Assembly: GCA_020796225.1 (NCBI GenBank)
Contig: CM036765.1
Location: 34,686,066-34,750,065 of the forward strand
Source: Arion vulgaris
Lineage: Eukaryota > Mollusca > Gastropoda > Stylommatophora > Arionidae
Reading direction: 5' to 3'
DNA: 64,000 nucleotides
Positions 23,901-32,970 of the stretch are shown here, piece after piece; within the stretch, counting starts at the first letter, position 1; each line of letters opens with the position of its first letter. A program made the position numbers and the translations under genes. The notes below the pieces were generated by a model, which was not told the DNA's origin, made no database searches, and saw only the letters and a list, made by a program, of their open reading frames with translations.

Positions 23901-26900
23901 CATGTGGCTAAACCACCTAATTTGTTGTTTCTTGATGAAGTTCAGCACTGATGTTGTACCCACCCTTTTCCTGATGTCTTCACCTCCAAACCGGATTGGC
24001 AATTTAGGTAGGACAAAGCCATGTATATATAACACATAAGCAAGCAAAATGAATAATTAAATAATAAAACTAACTAAACTCCAAAGTTTCGACCATAAGT
24101 CAAGTTCTAGTATCATTTTTCCAAGATGCAATGTCTTTTGAGAGCATGTCACTAGTTTTTTGCAGAGAATGATTTTGATAGATAATGGGAGATGTGTTTT
24201 TTAAGGCTGTTTGTTTGTTCATTGACTGTTATTATGAGCAAATGATTCCTTTCTATGTACTTGAACATTTGTGTTAGGATAAGTATTTTCTCTTCCTTGC
24301 GTTGTGTGCCATGCTTACGAGGCCAGCAGTTACCCCCAAGTAATAAATATGATGAACAGTTTAGGGGATATTGTGTATCTCTGTAGAACTCCTTTATTAG
24401 TTTCACCAAATTTCACATTATAAGAAAATACAAGATCTAAACAAATAGCATGAAAAAAAGCCAAGTGGCAAATCAACAGTCAACATCAACAAAGGTATCA
24501 ATAAAAGCTCGGTAACAAATCATCTAGGACAACAAATAAAACTTAAATTTCACCGCTAAAGTATTTGGACACAACACACAAACAAACAAAGCAAAGTTCA
24601 CAGGAGGCACATGTTTAAGTGAATGTGAGTGAATGTGAATGAATGAATGTGGCTAACAAACATACTGTAGATTATTCATCATGGTCTTCAGTGTCTCCTC
24701 TTGTGAATTAAGCAAATGAAGATCATCCCTTTCTTTCATCAAATGAGACAATGATAATGTCACATAGAAAAGGCTTGGGCTTGTGGATGATGAAACTACA
24801 ACAGATACCATGGACCCGGGCTGAGGTAGGAGATCTGACTGGTCTTCTTCAAATACTCTCACAGGAACTTTTCCGTACTGGACAGCTAATGTTAGGAATA
24901 GAGTAAGATATTATATTACTGAATATCTTATGTTGGAAGTTAAGGAGAGCTATTGATAATTTACAAAATGAAAAGTTAATTGACCCAACGGGACTGCAGA
25001 GCCGATATATCGGTTCAGAGTAATGTTCATGATGTCGCAAAACCGATATATCAGCTTTTGGATGTCTGTTCACGGAAACGAATGTATCTTCACAACCCCT
25101 TTACTGAAGTTTAAAAATTTTTCAGAAACGGAAAGTACATATATGTAGGTACATTACTATCTCCATTTAACAAAGATTTGAAAGAGGGAAAGCAGTGTAT
25201 TATTGTATTCAAGTCTAGACAATGTTTTTAAACATTAATGATTTCGACGATGTTTACAGTGTAATCTTGAGTACTGTTAGATCAAATTATAACTTGTGAT
25301 AGTAATGAAGAAGATTTAATTGACGGTAATAATGATATTTGATTGTTTATGAAATGCAGTATCGATAGTTGTAAGTCTAATGTAATAATTCCATCTAAAG
25401 AATGGCGTTCACATTCCATTTATTGACGTGTCCGCACTAAAAAGTGAATATTATAAAAAATACTGCACCTAGTTAGATGAAACTTATAGAATATGTTCAC
25501 ACATGAACTATCTTCATTTAACTGCTACTTCTGGAAACATCTATGAATATTAAGATGTAATACATACCCGAAAGTAAAAATATTTTTAATGATTTTTTTG
25601 TTTTTTCAAAATAGTCATGCCACAATAATCTAATTTTCTCAAACGTATATCACCTGATGTAAAATGTTATTATATTAATGTATTCCCCATCTAATTAGCA
25701 ACAATTTAATATATAATATGTCCTACTTTAGAGAAACAGTACTAGGGTTATAAAGGTTTAAACTAATTGACATTGAATGTTAAATTTGAATAGCAAAATA
25801 AATGCGACCAGAGGTCAAAATAATACAGAGCGAAAGGGTTAATTCACGAAATAAATAGGTATATATGGATAACAAGGTAGTGGGTTGAATTCGGACCCCG
25901 CCATTCTGTTGACGGTGTTTTTTCCAGAGATCCCTAGGATTACTGCTGAGTTATGGAGTTTGTACGGTTATCAGTGGATGGTGCGCTAGTTCTGCAGGGA
26001 GGGATCAAGTCATATGGAGTAAAACCTGATGTAATGAAGTCAATCTTTCGGCTTTAGAAATGGATAATACATGGAACTAATAAGTAATCTATACAGAGTA
26101 GTGATCTGTAAACCAAATACTGTATAATATGTCTTTTTGTATTTGTTACAACTATTTTAACATTTGTTTCCAAGCATTTACAAAATACAAAATGACCAAA
26201 AGATCAGATTTGTAAAGTGCTACACATATTTATCATTGCTTCATTGAGCAGAGCCATAAACAATGCTCAAGCAGATGGAGAGAAGAACTGAAGCTTGCAA
26301 AATGTGGATATACAAAATAGGATGTATTTGTAGGTATTTACTGTTGGTTTGTTGTCTCCATGACTTTTTCTTTGATATGTACATTGATCTTTGGTAGTGA
26401 TGTTTGATCTTTGGGTTGTATCTTCTTTGTTCTCCCCTTAACTAGTCTGTCTGCTCTCTTATTTCCTGATACACCACAGCTGATATCTACTGAAGAATAA
26501 TTTGGTTGTTTTCTTTAACTTGTTTAGCTGGCGAGTCAGCTCTCTCTCCCCATAATATCTTGTGGTTCTCTTTGTGTGGCCTGCAGAACTGACATACAGT
26601 CACACAGGAAAAGAAGTTTCCTATCTTGTCGATTTTTTTTCCCTGCAGTACTCTCATGGCATCGACAACTGTCTGTTAGTCAGTTCTGGTTCAGAGTTCT
26701 CCAGTAACATTTTAACTTGTTATTGTGGTGTCATCTTGGAGTAGAATGATGGTGCCGGTCCCTCCTTTTCTTGCTGTAGTCTTTGATGATCCATCAGTGT
26801 TTATATGGGTTCAATCAGGTACCAAACCTGATGTTTATGAGCTCAAGTGTCTTCTCAATGTCTAGTATCCTTGCTCCAGATCACTGGGTCTTTTGAGAGC

Positions 26901-27697
26901 ATGTCAATACTTTGTTGAGGAGAGTGATTTTGATAGATAATGGAAGATGTATCCTTTTTAAGCAGTTTGTGGTTGGTTCATTGACTTATTATGAGCAAGT
27001 GGTTATTTTCTATACACTTGAATTTTTATGTTAGAATAAGTATTGTCTCTTCCCTGTGTTGTGCCAGGCTCCAGAGGCCAGCAGTGACCTCCAGGTCATG
27101 AACAGATAGAACAGTGAGGGGATATTGCGTTTTCCTGTAGAATCCCTTTTCAAGTATCATCAAAATGTGTGTTCTTTGTTCCCACTGTGAGCTAATTTTA
27201 GCAGGAGTCATTTCTTCCAGACCTTGTCAGTACGAAGAAGATGGCTAGAAGTTTTTATTATTTTTTAAAGGCAGCTTTAATTTCTGGAGCAGGATAACTG
27301 GTTTGAGGTTTGATCATTCATACTTCTGTGTTTCCTGAAACCTGATCAAAAGTAGGATTTTCTTTTCCTTGAGGAAGGTAACTAGCCAACTGATCACAAA
27401 TCTTTTCATTATTTTCTTAAAGCAGCTGAGCAAGCTTATTGGGCGGTAGCTTACTTTGTTTTCCTTGGGATTACTTTTTTAGTAAGAGGGATTATTTTTG
27501 TCATAAGGGTAGTTTAAAATATAAGAACTAATTTTCGCAAGTAATTGCAAAGTTTACTTGTCAAAAACATAAAATATTCACTCACCAGACATATCCACTT
27601 TCATGTGGAGGTTAGGACAATTCTTTCCCGGATACATCCCTGGGTCTATTGAAGTATACACACACTTTCTGCCCGTCCTTACCAACATTGCCAGCAG
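11793..27697 (-). CDS. Tudor-domain protein, TDRD7-like C-terminal part (6 exons, 5' incomplete)
   Basis: Assembled by eye from six minus-strand exons: 27697-27586, 24885-24666, 19414-19276, 16640-16483, 14634-14578 and 11973-11793. All five introns are GT-AG, and the phases (1, 2, 0, 2, 2) agree at every junction, giving 288 residues and a stop. The protein has one extended Tudor domain: an N-terminal SN-like strand region (PQPGSMVSVVV, SPSLFYVTL), then GQIMAAKVCDQWVRARV, MSVDYGYVSWV, LRELDLKFL and LTPQAVECCLGDI, and a closing segment (FAEMVKGKILFAYIK, then ISVILYDS and QRLVDCGLAQF). The layout matches the last Tudor domain of TDRD7, a germ-granule (nuage) protein of the piRNA pathway; that ortholog call is inference. 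The aromatic-cage positions look altered (WVRA for WYRA, DYGY for DYGN), so methylarginine binding is doubtful. Upstream exons were not found. Confidence 0.75.
11974..12231. other. intron; imperfect AT-rich repeats
   Basis: Contains 3-4 diverged copies of a roughly 30-bp GATAAGAGAAATATAATTAA-like unit at 11975-12120. Confidence 0.55.
12232..13225 (-). mobile_element. LINE pol C-terminus, split by a TTAA element
   Basis: The minus strand gives broken LINE C-terminal sequence: RQGIGHTLRRLMKHCKTA, then TWRRELDTVIKRIGKTWKEL (joined across the inserted element) and EKNGWKKFVEDLCSVWC. Its 3' end reads GTGTAAAAGAAGAAGAAGAA, a (GAA)n tail. It lies in the intron between the last two Tudor-gene exons. 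Confidence 0.75.
12355..13006. mobile_element. 652-bp foldback MITE with TTAA target duplication
   Basis: The two halves are long inverted repeats of each other (GCCATGGAAACAATACAAA, CCTAAGGCTCTGAA and TGAATTCTGTTTTCACTCTA appear in both arms in inverse orientation), leaving a short central loop near 12660-12700. Ends are GGGG..TC on both sides. TTAA flanks it at 12351-12354 and 13007-13010. TTAA plus a G-rich end fits Kolobok or another TTAA-targeting family better than classic piggyBac, whose ends start CCC. It has no ORF. Confidence 0.85.
13555..13790 (+). mobile_element. tRNA-derived SINE, family C
   Basis: A-box region GACGAATGGATTAGAGCGCA, B-box TGTGTTCAATTC, and a body ending TACTACAGGCAGTAATGA. 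Same family as 10948-11205, opposite strand. Confidence 0.72.
13883..14060 (-). mobile_element. diverged SINE tail of the GAA superfamily
   Basis: Plus-strand CTTCTTCTTCTT followed by a diverged CACCAACCAGTTGTTAAATC and CTCTTTGTGG, corresponding to the 3' half of subfamilies F/G. Confidence 0.45.
14155..14335 (+). mobile_element. dispersed element E
   Basis: Starts TACCTCTGAAGTCAGAGG, contains CTGATAATAAGGAAAGCATG and CTGAATTCATC, and ends GCGAAGAAGAA. Related copies at 43000, 58322 and 59828. The small plus-strand ORF across it is not a gene. Confidence 0.65.
14336..14969. other. intron sequence, only the small exon recognised
   Basis: Apart from the 57-bp Tudor exon (14578-14634) no other coding or repeat content is evident. 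Confidence 0.55.
14578..14634 (-). CDS. Tudor gene small exon
   Basis: 57 bp. Acceptor CTGTCAACAG, donor CACAG|GTGATT. It encodes DQFAEMVKGKILFAYIKH. The F-x-x-x-V-x-G-K-x-L-x-A pattern is the usual sequel to the conserved Trp (DWKKET) ending the previous exon. Confidence 0.75.
14970..15690 (-). mobile_element. LINE pol C-terminal region
   Basis: Minus-strand sequence reads NYQWGCRKKINARIMAAET, FKLLDNIWRSSTYRTQTYKI and RTVLLYGSET (the YG.E motif after the RT fingers/palm). After a break it continues with ITRRTGINNINEEIKYRRWK and WLGHTLRIQ, then GGKRGRDWRLSLKD and a C-terminal tail. Several stops make it a pseudogene. It lies downstream of the 57-bp Tudor exon's acceptor side, in the intron before 16483. 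Confidence 0.78.
15691..16039. other. no gene seen
   Basis: Intronic, no recognised element. Confidence 0.5.
16040..16180 (-). mobile_element. SINE subfamily F, 3' half
   Basis: Plus strand CTTCTTCTTCGAACGCTCC, then TTGTTAACCACTCTTTGTGA and TAAGCCAGCACAT. The core is missing, so it is 5'-truncated. Confidence 0.65.
16483..16640 (-). CDS. Tudor gene exon (Tudor core)
   Basis: 158 bp. Acceptor TTGTTTTACAG. It encodes VMSVDYGYVSWVDERDLREL, then DLKFLHLTPQAVECCLGDIE and PEDENMDWKKET. The only usable donor before the in-frame TAA is ACATG|GTCTGA, which is weak but gives the phase the next exon needs. Confidence 0.78.
16689..16831. mobile_element. short piggyBac-like MITE, about 140 bp
   Basis: Left end TAACCCTCTCAGTCCGTAT and right end GACTCAGAAGGATGAAGGGGTTAA are loosely inverted. 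The terminus (TTAACCC..) is piggyBac-like. It sits in the intron about 50 bp from the acceptor of the 16640 exon. Confidence 0.4.
16832..17737. other. no gene seen
   Basis: Intronic. A stretch at 17158-17235 resembles a tRNA-type promoter head (TAGCTTAAGCGGTAGTGA, later AGAATTCAAACTCCG) but no second copy was found. Confidence 0.45.
17738..17990 (+). mobile_element. SINE, subfamily G
   Basis: Starts CGCCCGAGTGGTTACGGGC, then CCCAAATTTGGGG, the shared core (AAAGAATAGAACCACTGTTA, CATGTCGTAAGAGGCGAC), GTGTAGAAGTCTATGCG, and a 3' end with ACGAACGCAAAGAAGATGAAG. Near-identical copy at 56426-56685; minus copies at 44133 and 47455. Confidence 0.78.
17991..18779. other. intron, A-rich, no gene seen
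   Basis: A-rich plus strand. A 108-codon minus frame is low-complexity F/Y/L and has no domain. Confidence 0.55.
18780..18940 (+). mobile_element. LINE 3' fragment
   Basis: The frame reads EYGARGRPCKRWRDSIKNSL, then KKINNCLKSALQQV, like the ..GRP.KRW.D.I... tail of RTE/CR1-type pol proteins. Short and diverged. Confidence 0.5.
19276..19414 (-). CDS. Tudor gene exon (first Tudor beta strands)
   Basis: 139 bp. Acceptor GTTCTTTCAG, donor GTCCAG|GTATGA. It encodes KFYNRSTFYDGDLMLLAPGQ, then IMAAKVCDQWVRARVIDTD and VESCLVQ. A 4.2-kb minisatellite begins about 25 bp upstream of the acceptor, so the branch site must lie in that short stretch or inside the array. Confidence 0.8.
19440..23640. repeat. 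27-bp minisatellite, 4.2 kb, about 155 units
   Basis: Unit CATGTCTTGATGTGTTTGTTAGACATA. The main variants are TCAGACATA, GTATCATA and TATATG. Units at 20.4-23.4 kb are clean, 19.5-20.3 kb is full of small indels, and after 23.4 kb the unit changes to a CAGACCAGATATGACTTGAT form. Each junction AGACAT-AC-ATGTCT is an inverted repeat. Frames stay open because 27 is divisible by three (up to 379 codons on plus, 296 on minus). These are repeat artefacts. The array lies in a Tudor-gene intron. Confidence 0.97.
23735..24045 (-). mobile_element. LINE pol C-terminal fragment
   Basis: The minus frame reads GFVLPKLPIRFGGEDIRKRV, SVLNFIKKQQIRWFSHMGRL and EIAEETKDTIYESHTKAR: the R-x-G-x-x-I and Q-x-R-W-F-x-H region of LINE C-termini. 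The end matches 545-640. It lies in a Tudor-gene intron. Confidence 0.7.
24135..24410 (-). mobile_element. LINE fragment (region upstream of RNase H)
   Basis: Matches 26870-27230 over about 280 bp. The minus frame reads VKLIKEFYRDTQYPL, NCWPRKHGTQRKEEKILIL and KYIERNHLLI. Same element family as the RNase H-bearing copy. Confidence 0.65.
24666..24885 (-). CDS. Tudor gene exon (start of extended Tudor domain)
   Basis: 220 bp. Acceptor ACATTAG, donor CTACA|GTATGT. It encodes VQYGKVPVRVFEEDQ, PQPGSMVSVVVSSSTSPS, LFYVTLSLSHLMKERDDL and ETLKTMMNNL, and ends in phase 2. The pattern P-G-x-x-V-x-V and S-P-x-x-F-Y-V is the entry strand pair of extended Tudor domains. Confidence 0.75.
24886..25869. other. 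intron; possible piggyBac-type MITE end
   Basis: Mostly AT-rich with no gene. GCGAAAGGGTTAA at 25829-25841 resembles the piggyBac-like terminus at 9548-9562 with an intact TTAA, but no matching left end was identified with confidence. Two GATATATC palindromes lie near 25000 and 25050. Confidence 0.4.
25870..26060 (+). mobile_element. SINE family A, 5'-truncated
   Basis: B-box GGGTTGAATTCGG, then TTCCAGAGATCCCTAGGATT and a 3' end AATGAAGTCAATCTTTCGGC. Confidence 0.72.
26061..26369. other. no gene seen
   Basis: Intronic, no recognised content. Confidence 0.5.
26370..27240 (-). mobile_element. LINE with RNase H domain (I/Nimb-like), dead
   Basis: Minus strand, 5' to 3': WEQRTHILMILEKGFYRKTQ and DLEVTAGLWSLAQHREETIL (linker after RT), then TDGSSKTTARKGGTGTIILL (RNase H first strand) and CGVSGNKRADRLVKGR (the H-x-G..GN..AD motif region, His not conserved). 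Several frameshifts. An RNase H after RT indicates an I-superfamily type LINE, different from the other LINE ends here. Confidence 0.7.
27586..27697 (-). CDS. Tudor gene, most 5' exon found
   Basis: 112 bp. Acceptor CAATTTCAG and a strong donor TCTG|GTGAGT. It encodes LLAMLVRTGRKCVYTSIDPG, then MYPGKNCPNLHMKVDMS, and ends in phase 1. The single-base phase fits the next exon exactly. It lies before the Tudor domain, so there is no domain support; its membership rests on splice sites and phase. Confidence 0.55.
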
Positions 27698-27734
27698 CTG
27701 AAATTGAAAACAAAAGTTGTAAAAAAATGTTTAA

Positions 27735-27965
27735 CGACAAAGGATTGACTTCATTGCATCAGATTTCCCCATATTGCTCTCGGCTCTCACACCACATGAC
27801 AAGAGTATTTCCCAAAGCACAAACTTCATAGCTCCAGCAACAGTCCTATATATTTATTTTTTTGTTACTGCAATTGTGAACTGAGAGACACATAGTTCAG
27901 ATTAGAACCTACCACCTTCAGAATGTAAGCAAACAGCATAACCACTTCACCACAGAGAACCCTAA
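27735..27965 (-). mobile_element. SINE family A
   Basis: Plus-strand AAAGGATTGACTTCATTGCA tail, TCAGATTAGAACCTACCACC (B-box complement), and ACCACTTCACCACAGAGA (head). Diverged but full span. It lies just upstream of the 27697 exon acceptor. Confidence 0.72.
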
Positions 27966-28309
27966 AACAAAAGTATGATTGTGTAGGAGTGATATTATAT
28001 TGAGACAATGGTCTATTGGCAGATATTGCAAGAGTTGTTTCCTTCTAATACAATTTTATATCAGCGAGATGTCTTAGTCAGGTTTCACTAGTTATTAGGC
28101 AAGTTTTATTACTAAAACCGTAGCACTGTGATGTCTTTAACACTTCACAATGACAGCCTCATCTTCAAATACTCAGATCTAGTACTGTCTCACATTCAAA
28201 TGCTAAAACCTAGTACTGTGACGCCACTGTTTCACACAACTAAGGACCTTTTCGCTACAGGATTAGATTTACCCGAACTCATTAAATTTGTATAAACCAC
28301 AGACAAATT
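27966..28309. other. no gene seen
   Basis: Contains a two-copy motif AATACTCAGATCTAGTACTG / AATGCTAAAACCTAGTACTG, otherwise unremarkable. Confidence 0.5.
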
Positions 28310-28515
28310 TTTTCCTAGATGGGCGGTCTTGGTTCAATCCCTGTTTGAAGTGAGATTTTTTCTACCCTCATATGACTCTCAGGTCTACCCAGCCTCAATT
28401 GGGTGCAAGCAAAACACTAGCAAGTAAAGGCGGACAATATTATGTTGACCACATCTCCCATATCGTGTTGTTGGTCAAGAAATTTAGTAGCCCAACATTG
28501 TGTTCCCTAATTTAC
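28310..28515 (+). mobile_element. SINE-like dispersed repeat, family D
   Basis: B-box-like CTTGGTTCAATCCC, then ATGACTCTCAGGTCTACCCA, AGTAAAGGCGGAC and a 3' CAACATTGTGTTCCC. Matches 7879-8062. Confidence 0.6.
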
Positions 28516-29367
28516 CACATTGAATGAAAATGTTATCTTTACTTAACAACAATTTTCTTAAAATTACTTCAGGACAAAATTGCTATCACAAAATTCTTAT
28601 CTTACATCCTTAACCCACTCTCATGTTTTTCTACAATGTTTGGCAGCAGATAAGTTAATTAAATACTGAGAACATGTTACAAGCATGTGCCAAGTTGATC
28701 TACTTTTTATCTTAGCAGCAGGTAATTTATGAGCAATGTGCAACTTAATCTCATGCCGTTTTTTAATCAAATGGAACATTATTTATGATTTTAAAAAATC
28801 AATCAAAGTGCATATTTAATTGCAAGTGATTAAGACAGACTTGCAACAGAATATAATGAACACTTGCAATTGAAGAGAAGATCTGTAAATACTGAGATAA
28901 GATTGAAATATGATCAAAGAAAGCAGAACAGTAACATGTGAATTCAGAACATCATTACATGCAAGAAATGATAGAAATGATAACACATTAACAGAAGGTA
29001 AGAAAAAATGACAAGATAGAAACAAGAAGTGTACAGAAATGTTTGAAGGCATCTCAAAGAATCTAGACATGATGTTGGAAAGTGAAGACAGAGATAGAAA
29101 AGTGAGAGAAAGAGAGAGAGAGAGTGAGAGAGAGCAAGAGAGAGAGAATGTGTGAGAGAGAGAGAGTGAGGATCAATGTTAGAATAAATTTGTTGAGCGA
29201 TCAGAAGTCTGAAGAAAGGGAAGATACCAGGATGAGATGATGTATACTCTCTAGCATCTGAAACTTGGAGAAGCAACAAATGCATATCATTCTTCTCTAT
29301 TTGTGTCTGTTCTCTGTATTGTGTTCCAGCTGTGATTGGATCTTCATACCTGTTTGTGCTTGTATGT
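28516..29367. other. no gene; GA-rich microsatellite at 29100-29170
   Basis: A (GA)n-rich imperfect tract at 29100-29170. The rest is AT-rich and shows no coding features. Confidence 0.6.
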
Positions 29368-29615
29368 TGCAGTGGCACGCAAGGGGGGCAAAGAATACTG
29401 CAACCTACAAGGCATGTCGTAAGAAACGTCAGAGGTATGGGCCTAGGAAGCTACCTAGTAAATAAAAGCATCACAGAAATCGGATGTGCTGGCCTACTTG
29501 TAGGTGCCTAACTGGCACAATGTACAATCGCTCTTATGCTCAGATCACATAGAAATCACAAAGAGTGGTTAACAATAACAAGTGGTCGATATGGAGCGTT
29601 AGAAGAAGAAGAGAG
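29368..29615 (+). mobile_element. SINE, subfamily F
   Basis: Core CAAAGAATACTGCAACCTAC, GGCATGTCGTAAGAAACGTC, then CTACTTGTAGGTGCCTAACT and a 3' GAAGAAGAAG tail. A two-copy duplication of about 73 bp (29615-29755) follows the tail. Confidence 0.75.
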
Positions 29616-29829
29616 AAGAAAGAATACATGTTTTATAGATTGCACTAAGACTTTCAGGTATGTGCAACATAGATATTGTGTAACGTTTGAAGAAGAAAGA
29701 ATACCTGTGTGATAGATTGCACTAAGACTTTCAGGTATGTGCAACATAGATATTGTGGAAGAACATGAGATACATGAAACCGGAATAAATGATTTACCTA
29801 AATAAAATATTGTTTAAAAGGGTTTAAAC

Positions 29830-30060
29830 TCAAAGGATTGACTTCATTGCACGGGTGCTAATCCATATGGCCATGTCCTCTCTGCAGAAAGGGCACGCCA
29901 CCTGCCAAGTACCTTACAAAACACAAACTCTGCAGCACTTGCAATAATCCCAGAGTCTCTGAAAAAGTGCACCCGTGAACAGAATGGTGAGGTCCAGATT
30001 GGAACCCACAACCTTCAGATCGCAAGCCATTTGCTTAACCACTTAGCCACCACAGAGAGG
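29830..30060 (-). mobile_element. SINE family A (full span)
   Basis: Tail CAAAGGATTGACTTCATTGC on the left, B-box complement GATTGGAACCCACAACC, and head complement ACCACTTAGCCACCACAGAG on the right, where it runs straight into the 33-bp array. Confidence 0.82.
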
Positions 30061-31850
30061 GATCACTAGAGAGGGATCACTGAGGAGGGATCACTAGAGA
30101 GGGATCACTAGAGAGAAAGAGCCACCATAGAGGGATCACTAGAGGGATCACTAGAGAGGGGATCACTAGAGAGAGGGATCACTAGAGAGAAGAGCCACCA
30201 TGAGGCACGAGGGATCACTAGAAGGATCACTAGAGAGAGGGATCACTAGAGAGGGATCACTAGAGAGAAAGAGCCACCACAGAGAGGGATCACTAGAGAG
30301 AAGAGCCACCACAGAGAGGGATCACTAGAGAGAAAGAGCCACCATAGAGGGATCACTAGAGAGATCCACTAGAGGAGGGATCACTAGAGAGAGGATCACT
30401 AGAGAGAGGATCACTAGAGAGGGATCACTAGAGAGAGAGACCACAGAGGGGATCACTAGAGAGAAAGAGCCACCACAGAGAGGATCACTAGAGAAAGAGC
30501 CACCATAGAGGGGATCACTGAGAGAAAGAGCCACCACAGAGAGGGATCACTAGGAGAAAGAGCCACCACAGAGAGGGGATCACTAGAGAGAAAGAGCCAC
30601 CACACAGAGGGGATCACTAGAGAGAAAGAGCCACCACAGAGAGGGGATCACTAGAGAGAAAGAGCCACAACAGAGAGGGATCACTAGAGAGAAAGAGCCA
30701 CCACAGAGAGGGATCACTGAGAGAAAGAGCCACAACAGAGAGGGGATCACTGGAGAAAAGAGCCACCACAGAGAGGGATCACTAGAGAGAAAGAGCCACC
30801 ACAGAGAGGGATCACTGAGAGAAGAGCCACCACAGAGAGGGATCACTAGAGAGAAAGAGCCACCACAGAGAGGGGATCACTAAAGAGAAAGAGCCACCAC
30901 AGAGAGGGGATCACTAGAGAGAAAGAGCCACCACAGAGAGGATCACTAGAGAGAAAGAGCCACCACAGAGAGGGATCACTAGAGAGAAAGAGCCACCACA
31001 GAGAGGGATCACTAGAGAGAAAGAGCCACCACAGAGAGGGATCACTAGAGAGAAGAGCCACCACAGAGAGGGATCACTAGAGAGAAAGAGCCACCACAGA
31101 GAGGATCACTGAGAGAAAGAGCCACCACAGAGAGGGATCACTAGAGAGAAAGAGCCACCACAGAGAGGGATCACTAGAGAGAAGAGCCACCACAGAGAGG
31201 GATCACTAGAGAGAAAGAGCCACAACAGAGAGGGATCACTGAGAGAAAGAGCCACAACAGAGGGGATCACTAGAGAAAGAGCCACCACAGAGAGGGATCA
31301 CTAGAGAGAAGAGCCACCACAGAGAGGGGATCACTAGAGAGAAAGAGCCACCACAGAGGGGATCACTAGAGAGAAGAGCCACCACAGAGAGGGGATCACT
31401 AGAGAGAAAGAGCCACCACACAGAGGGGATCACTAGAGAGAAAGAGCCACCACAGAGAGGGATCACTGAGAGAAAGAGCCACCACAGAGAGGGGATCACT
31501 AGAGAGAAAGAGCCACCACAGAGAGGGATCACTAGAGAGAAAGAGCCACCACAGAGAGGGGATCACTAGAGAGAAAGAGCCACCACAGAGGGGATCACTG
31601 AGAGAAAGAGCCACCACAGAGGGGATCACTGAGAGAAAGAGCCACCACAGAGAGGGGATCACTAGAGAGAAAGAGCCACCACAGAGAGGGATCACTAGAG
31701 AGAAAGAGCCACCACAGAGGGGATCACTAGAGAGAAAGAGCCACCACAAGAGGGATCACTAGAGAGAAAGAGCCACCACAGAGAGGGATCACTAGAGAAA
31801 GAGCCACCACAGAGAGGGGATCACTAGAGAGAAAGAGCCACAACAGAGAC
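30045..31850. repeat. 33-bp minisatellite containing SINE-head sequence, about 54 units
   Basis: Unit GAGGGATCACTAGAGAGAAA followed by GAGCCACCACAGA. The segment AGCCACCACAGAGAGGG is identical to the head end of the adjoining family A SINE. The last unit ends CAACAGAGACCCCC, again the SINE head. Minus-strand ORFs (SDPSLWWLFLS repeats) follow from the 33-bp period. Confidence 0.95.
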
Positions 31851-32045
31851 CCCCTAATTGTATCACGAACAAGCAGTTGTTGGGGCAACTGATGAAACAT
31901 AAGAGTCAGTTTGAGATGCAACAAAGTTACTCTCTCCATACTTGTTAAACATATAGGCAGAAAATATCATGAGAAATGCCAGAAGTGAATAAACACATGA
32001 AAATGTTGATTCGTTTATAATTGGTGGAAATATAGAGGTGTAGAC

Positions 32046-32200
32046 GTTTGTTTATTGTTTGCATTCGTTCTTATCAACTAAGTTAACCACTTCATGTGAT
32101 ATGTGTGGTTTGCACCGAGAACGTGGGTACGTTTCACCCCGTTAGACCCCCCCTACGACATGTAGGACATGTATATCCGAATTTCGGCCAAAGTGTACGT
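32046..32200 (-). mobile_element. SINE-like, subfamily H
   Basis: Plus strand TTCGTTCTTATCAACTAAG, TTAACCACTT.ATGTGATATG, then CCGAATTTCGGCC. It is the reverse of 55545-55700. The tail layout parallels subfamilies F/G. Confidence 0.55.
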
Positions 32201-32494
32201 AGGCTATATTATTCAACAGGATGAAAATGTGTACAGCCGGGTAATTGTTCAATATTACAAACAGAAAAATCCCACTTTAAAGTGTATCATGGTATCAGAT
32301 CTGCTTGGTCATAGAGAGACCGTCGGAGCTGACTCATGCCAATATGACACATCTGTCCTTACAAATAGTGTCACGGGATTAGAACAATTAATTTTGTCTG
32401 CTAAAAAACAATGATGAACAGAACCTTTTTTCAAGGTAAAAACATGACCATAAGAAGATGCAAATGCAAAAATTTGCATCAATGATTGAAAAAT

Positions 32495-32730
32495 CGTAAT
32501 GTCCCAGTTGGGGGGATATAGCTACACAATTAGCAACAATGTAGAGTACAAGAAATACATTCATAAGGAGACTATGTCGATTGAGATGTTCAATAGAAAA
32601 ATGAATGTGTGGCGTAACACAAGCAATAAAACAAAAGTAAAACTTAAGGACATCCATGTCTCATGTGGTAACATACGGATGTAAATCATGGATAATAACA
32701 CAAAGATTCAAGTCAAATTCATTGAGACAA
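32495..32730 (+). mobile_element. LINE RT fragment
   Basis: Plus frames read EYKKYIHKET, MFNRKMNVWRNTSNKTKVKL and, after a frameshift near 32650, SHVVTYGCKSWIITQ: the ..A..W......TK..L......YG.E.W block of non-LTR RT. The SINE at 32731 follows directly. Confidence 0.65.
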
Positions 32731-32970
32731 AGGGGTCTCAATGTCGAAGTGGTTAAATCATTTGCCTGCCGTACTGTAGGCTGTGGGTTCCAATCCGGAC
32801 CGAAACACGTGCAATTTTTTCATGAGATACCTAGAATTGTTGTCGGAGCTACAGAATTCGTGCTTTATGCAATGCTCTCGACAGATGACATGACATCTCT
32901 GCCGACAGGAACGAAGCCAAATGGGGGAACCCGGTGTAATGAAGTCAATCCTTCGCTTTCATACCCTTTT
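32731..32970 (+). mobile_element. SINE family A
   Basis: Head GGGGTCTCAATGTCGAAGTG, B-box GGGTTCCAATCCGG, TTGTCGGAGCTACAGAATTC, and a 3' AATGAAGTCAATCCTTCGC. Confidence 0.82.

Noticed and set aside
30325..31939. Minus-strand ORFs of 60-116 codons (SDPSLWWLFLS repeats)
   Set aside because: A 33-bp repeat derived partly from a SINE head; frames persist only because 33 is divisible by three.
32169..32414. 81-codon plus ORF
   Set aside because: Starts inside the subfamily H SINE and shows no domain.
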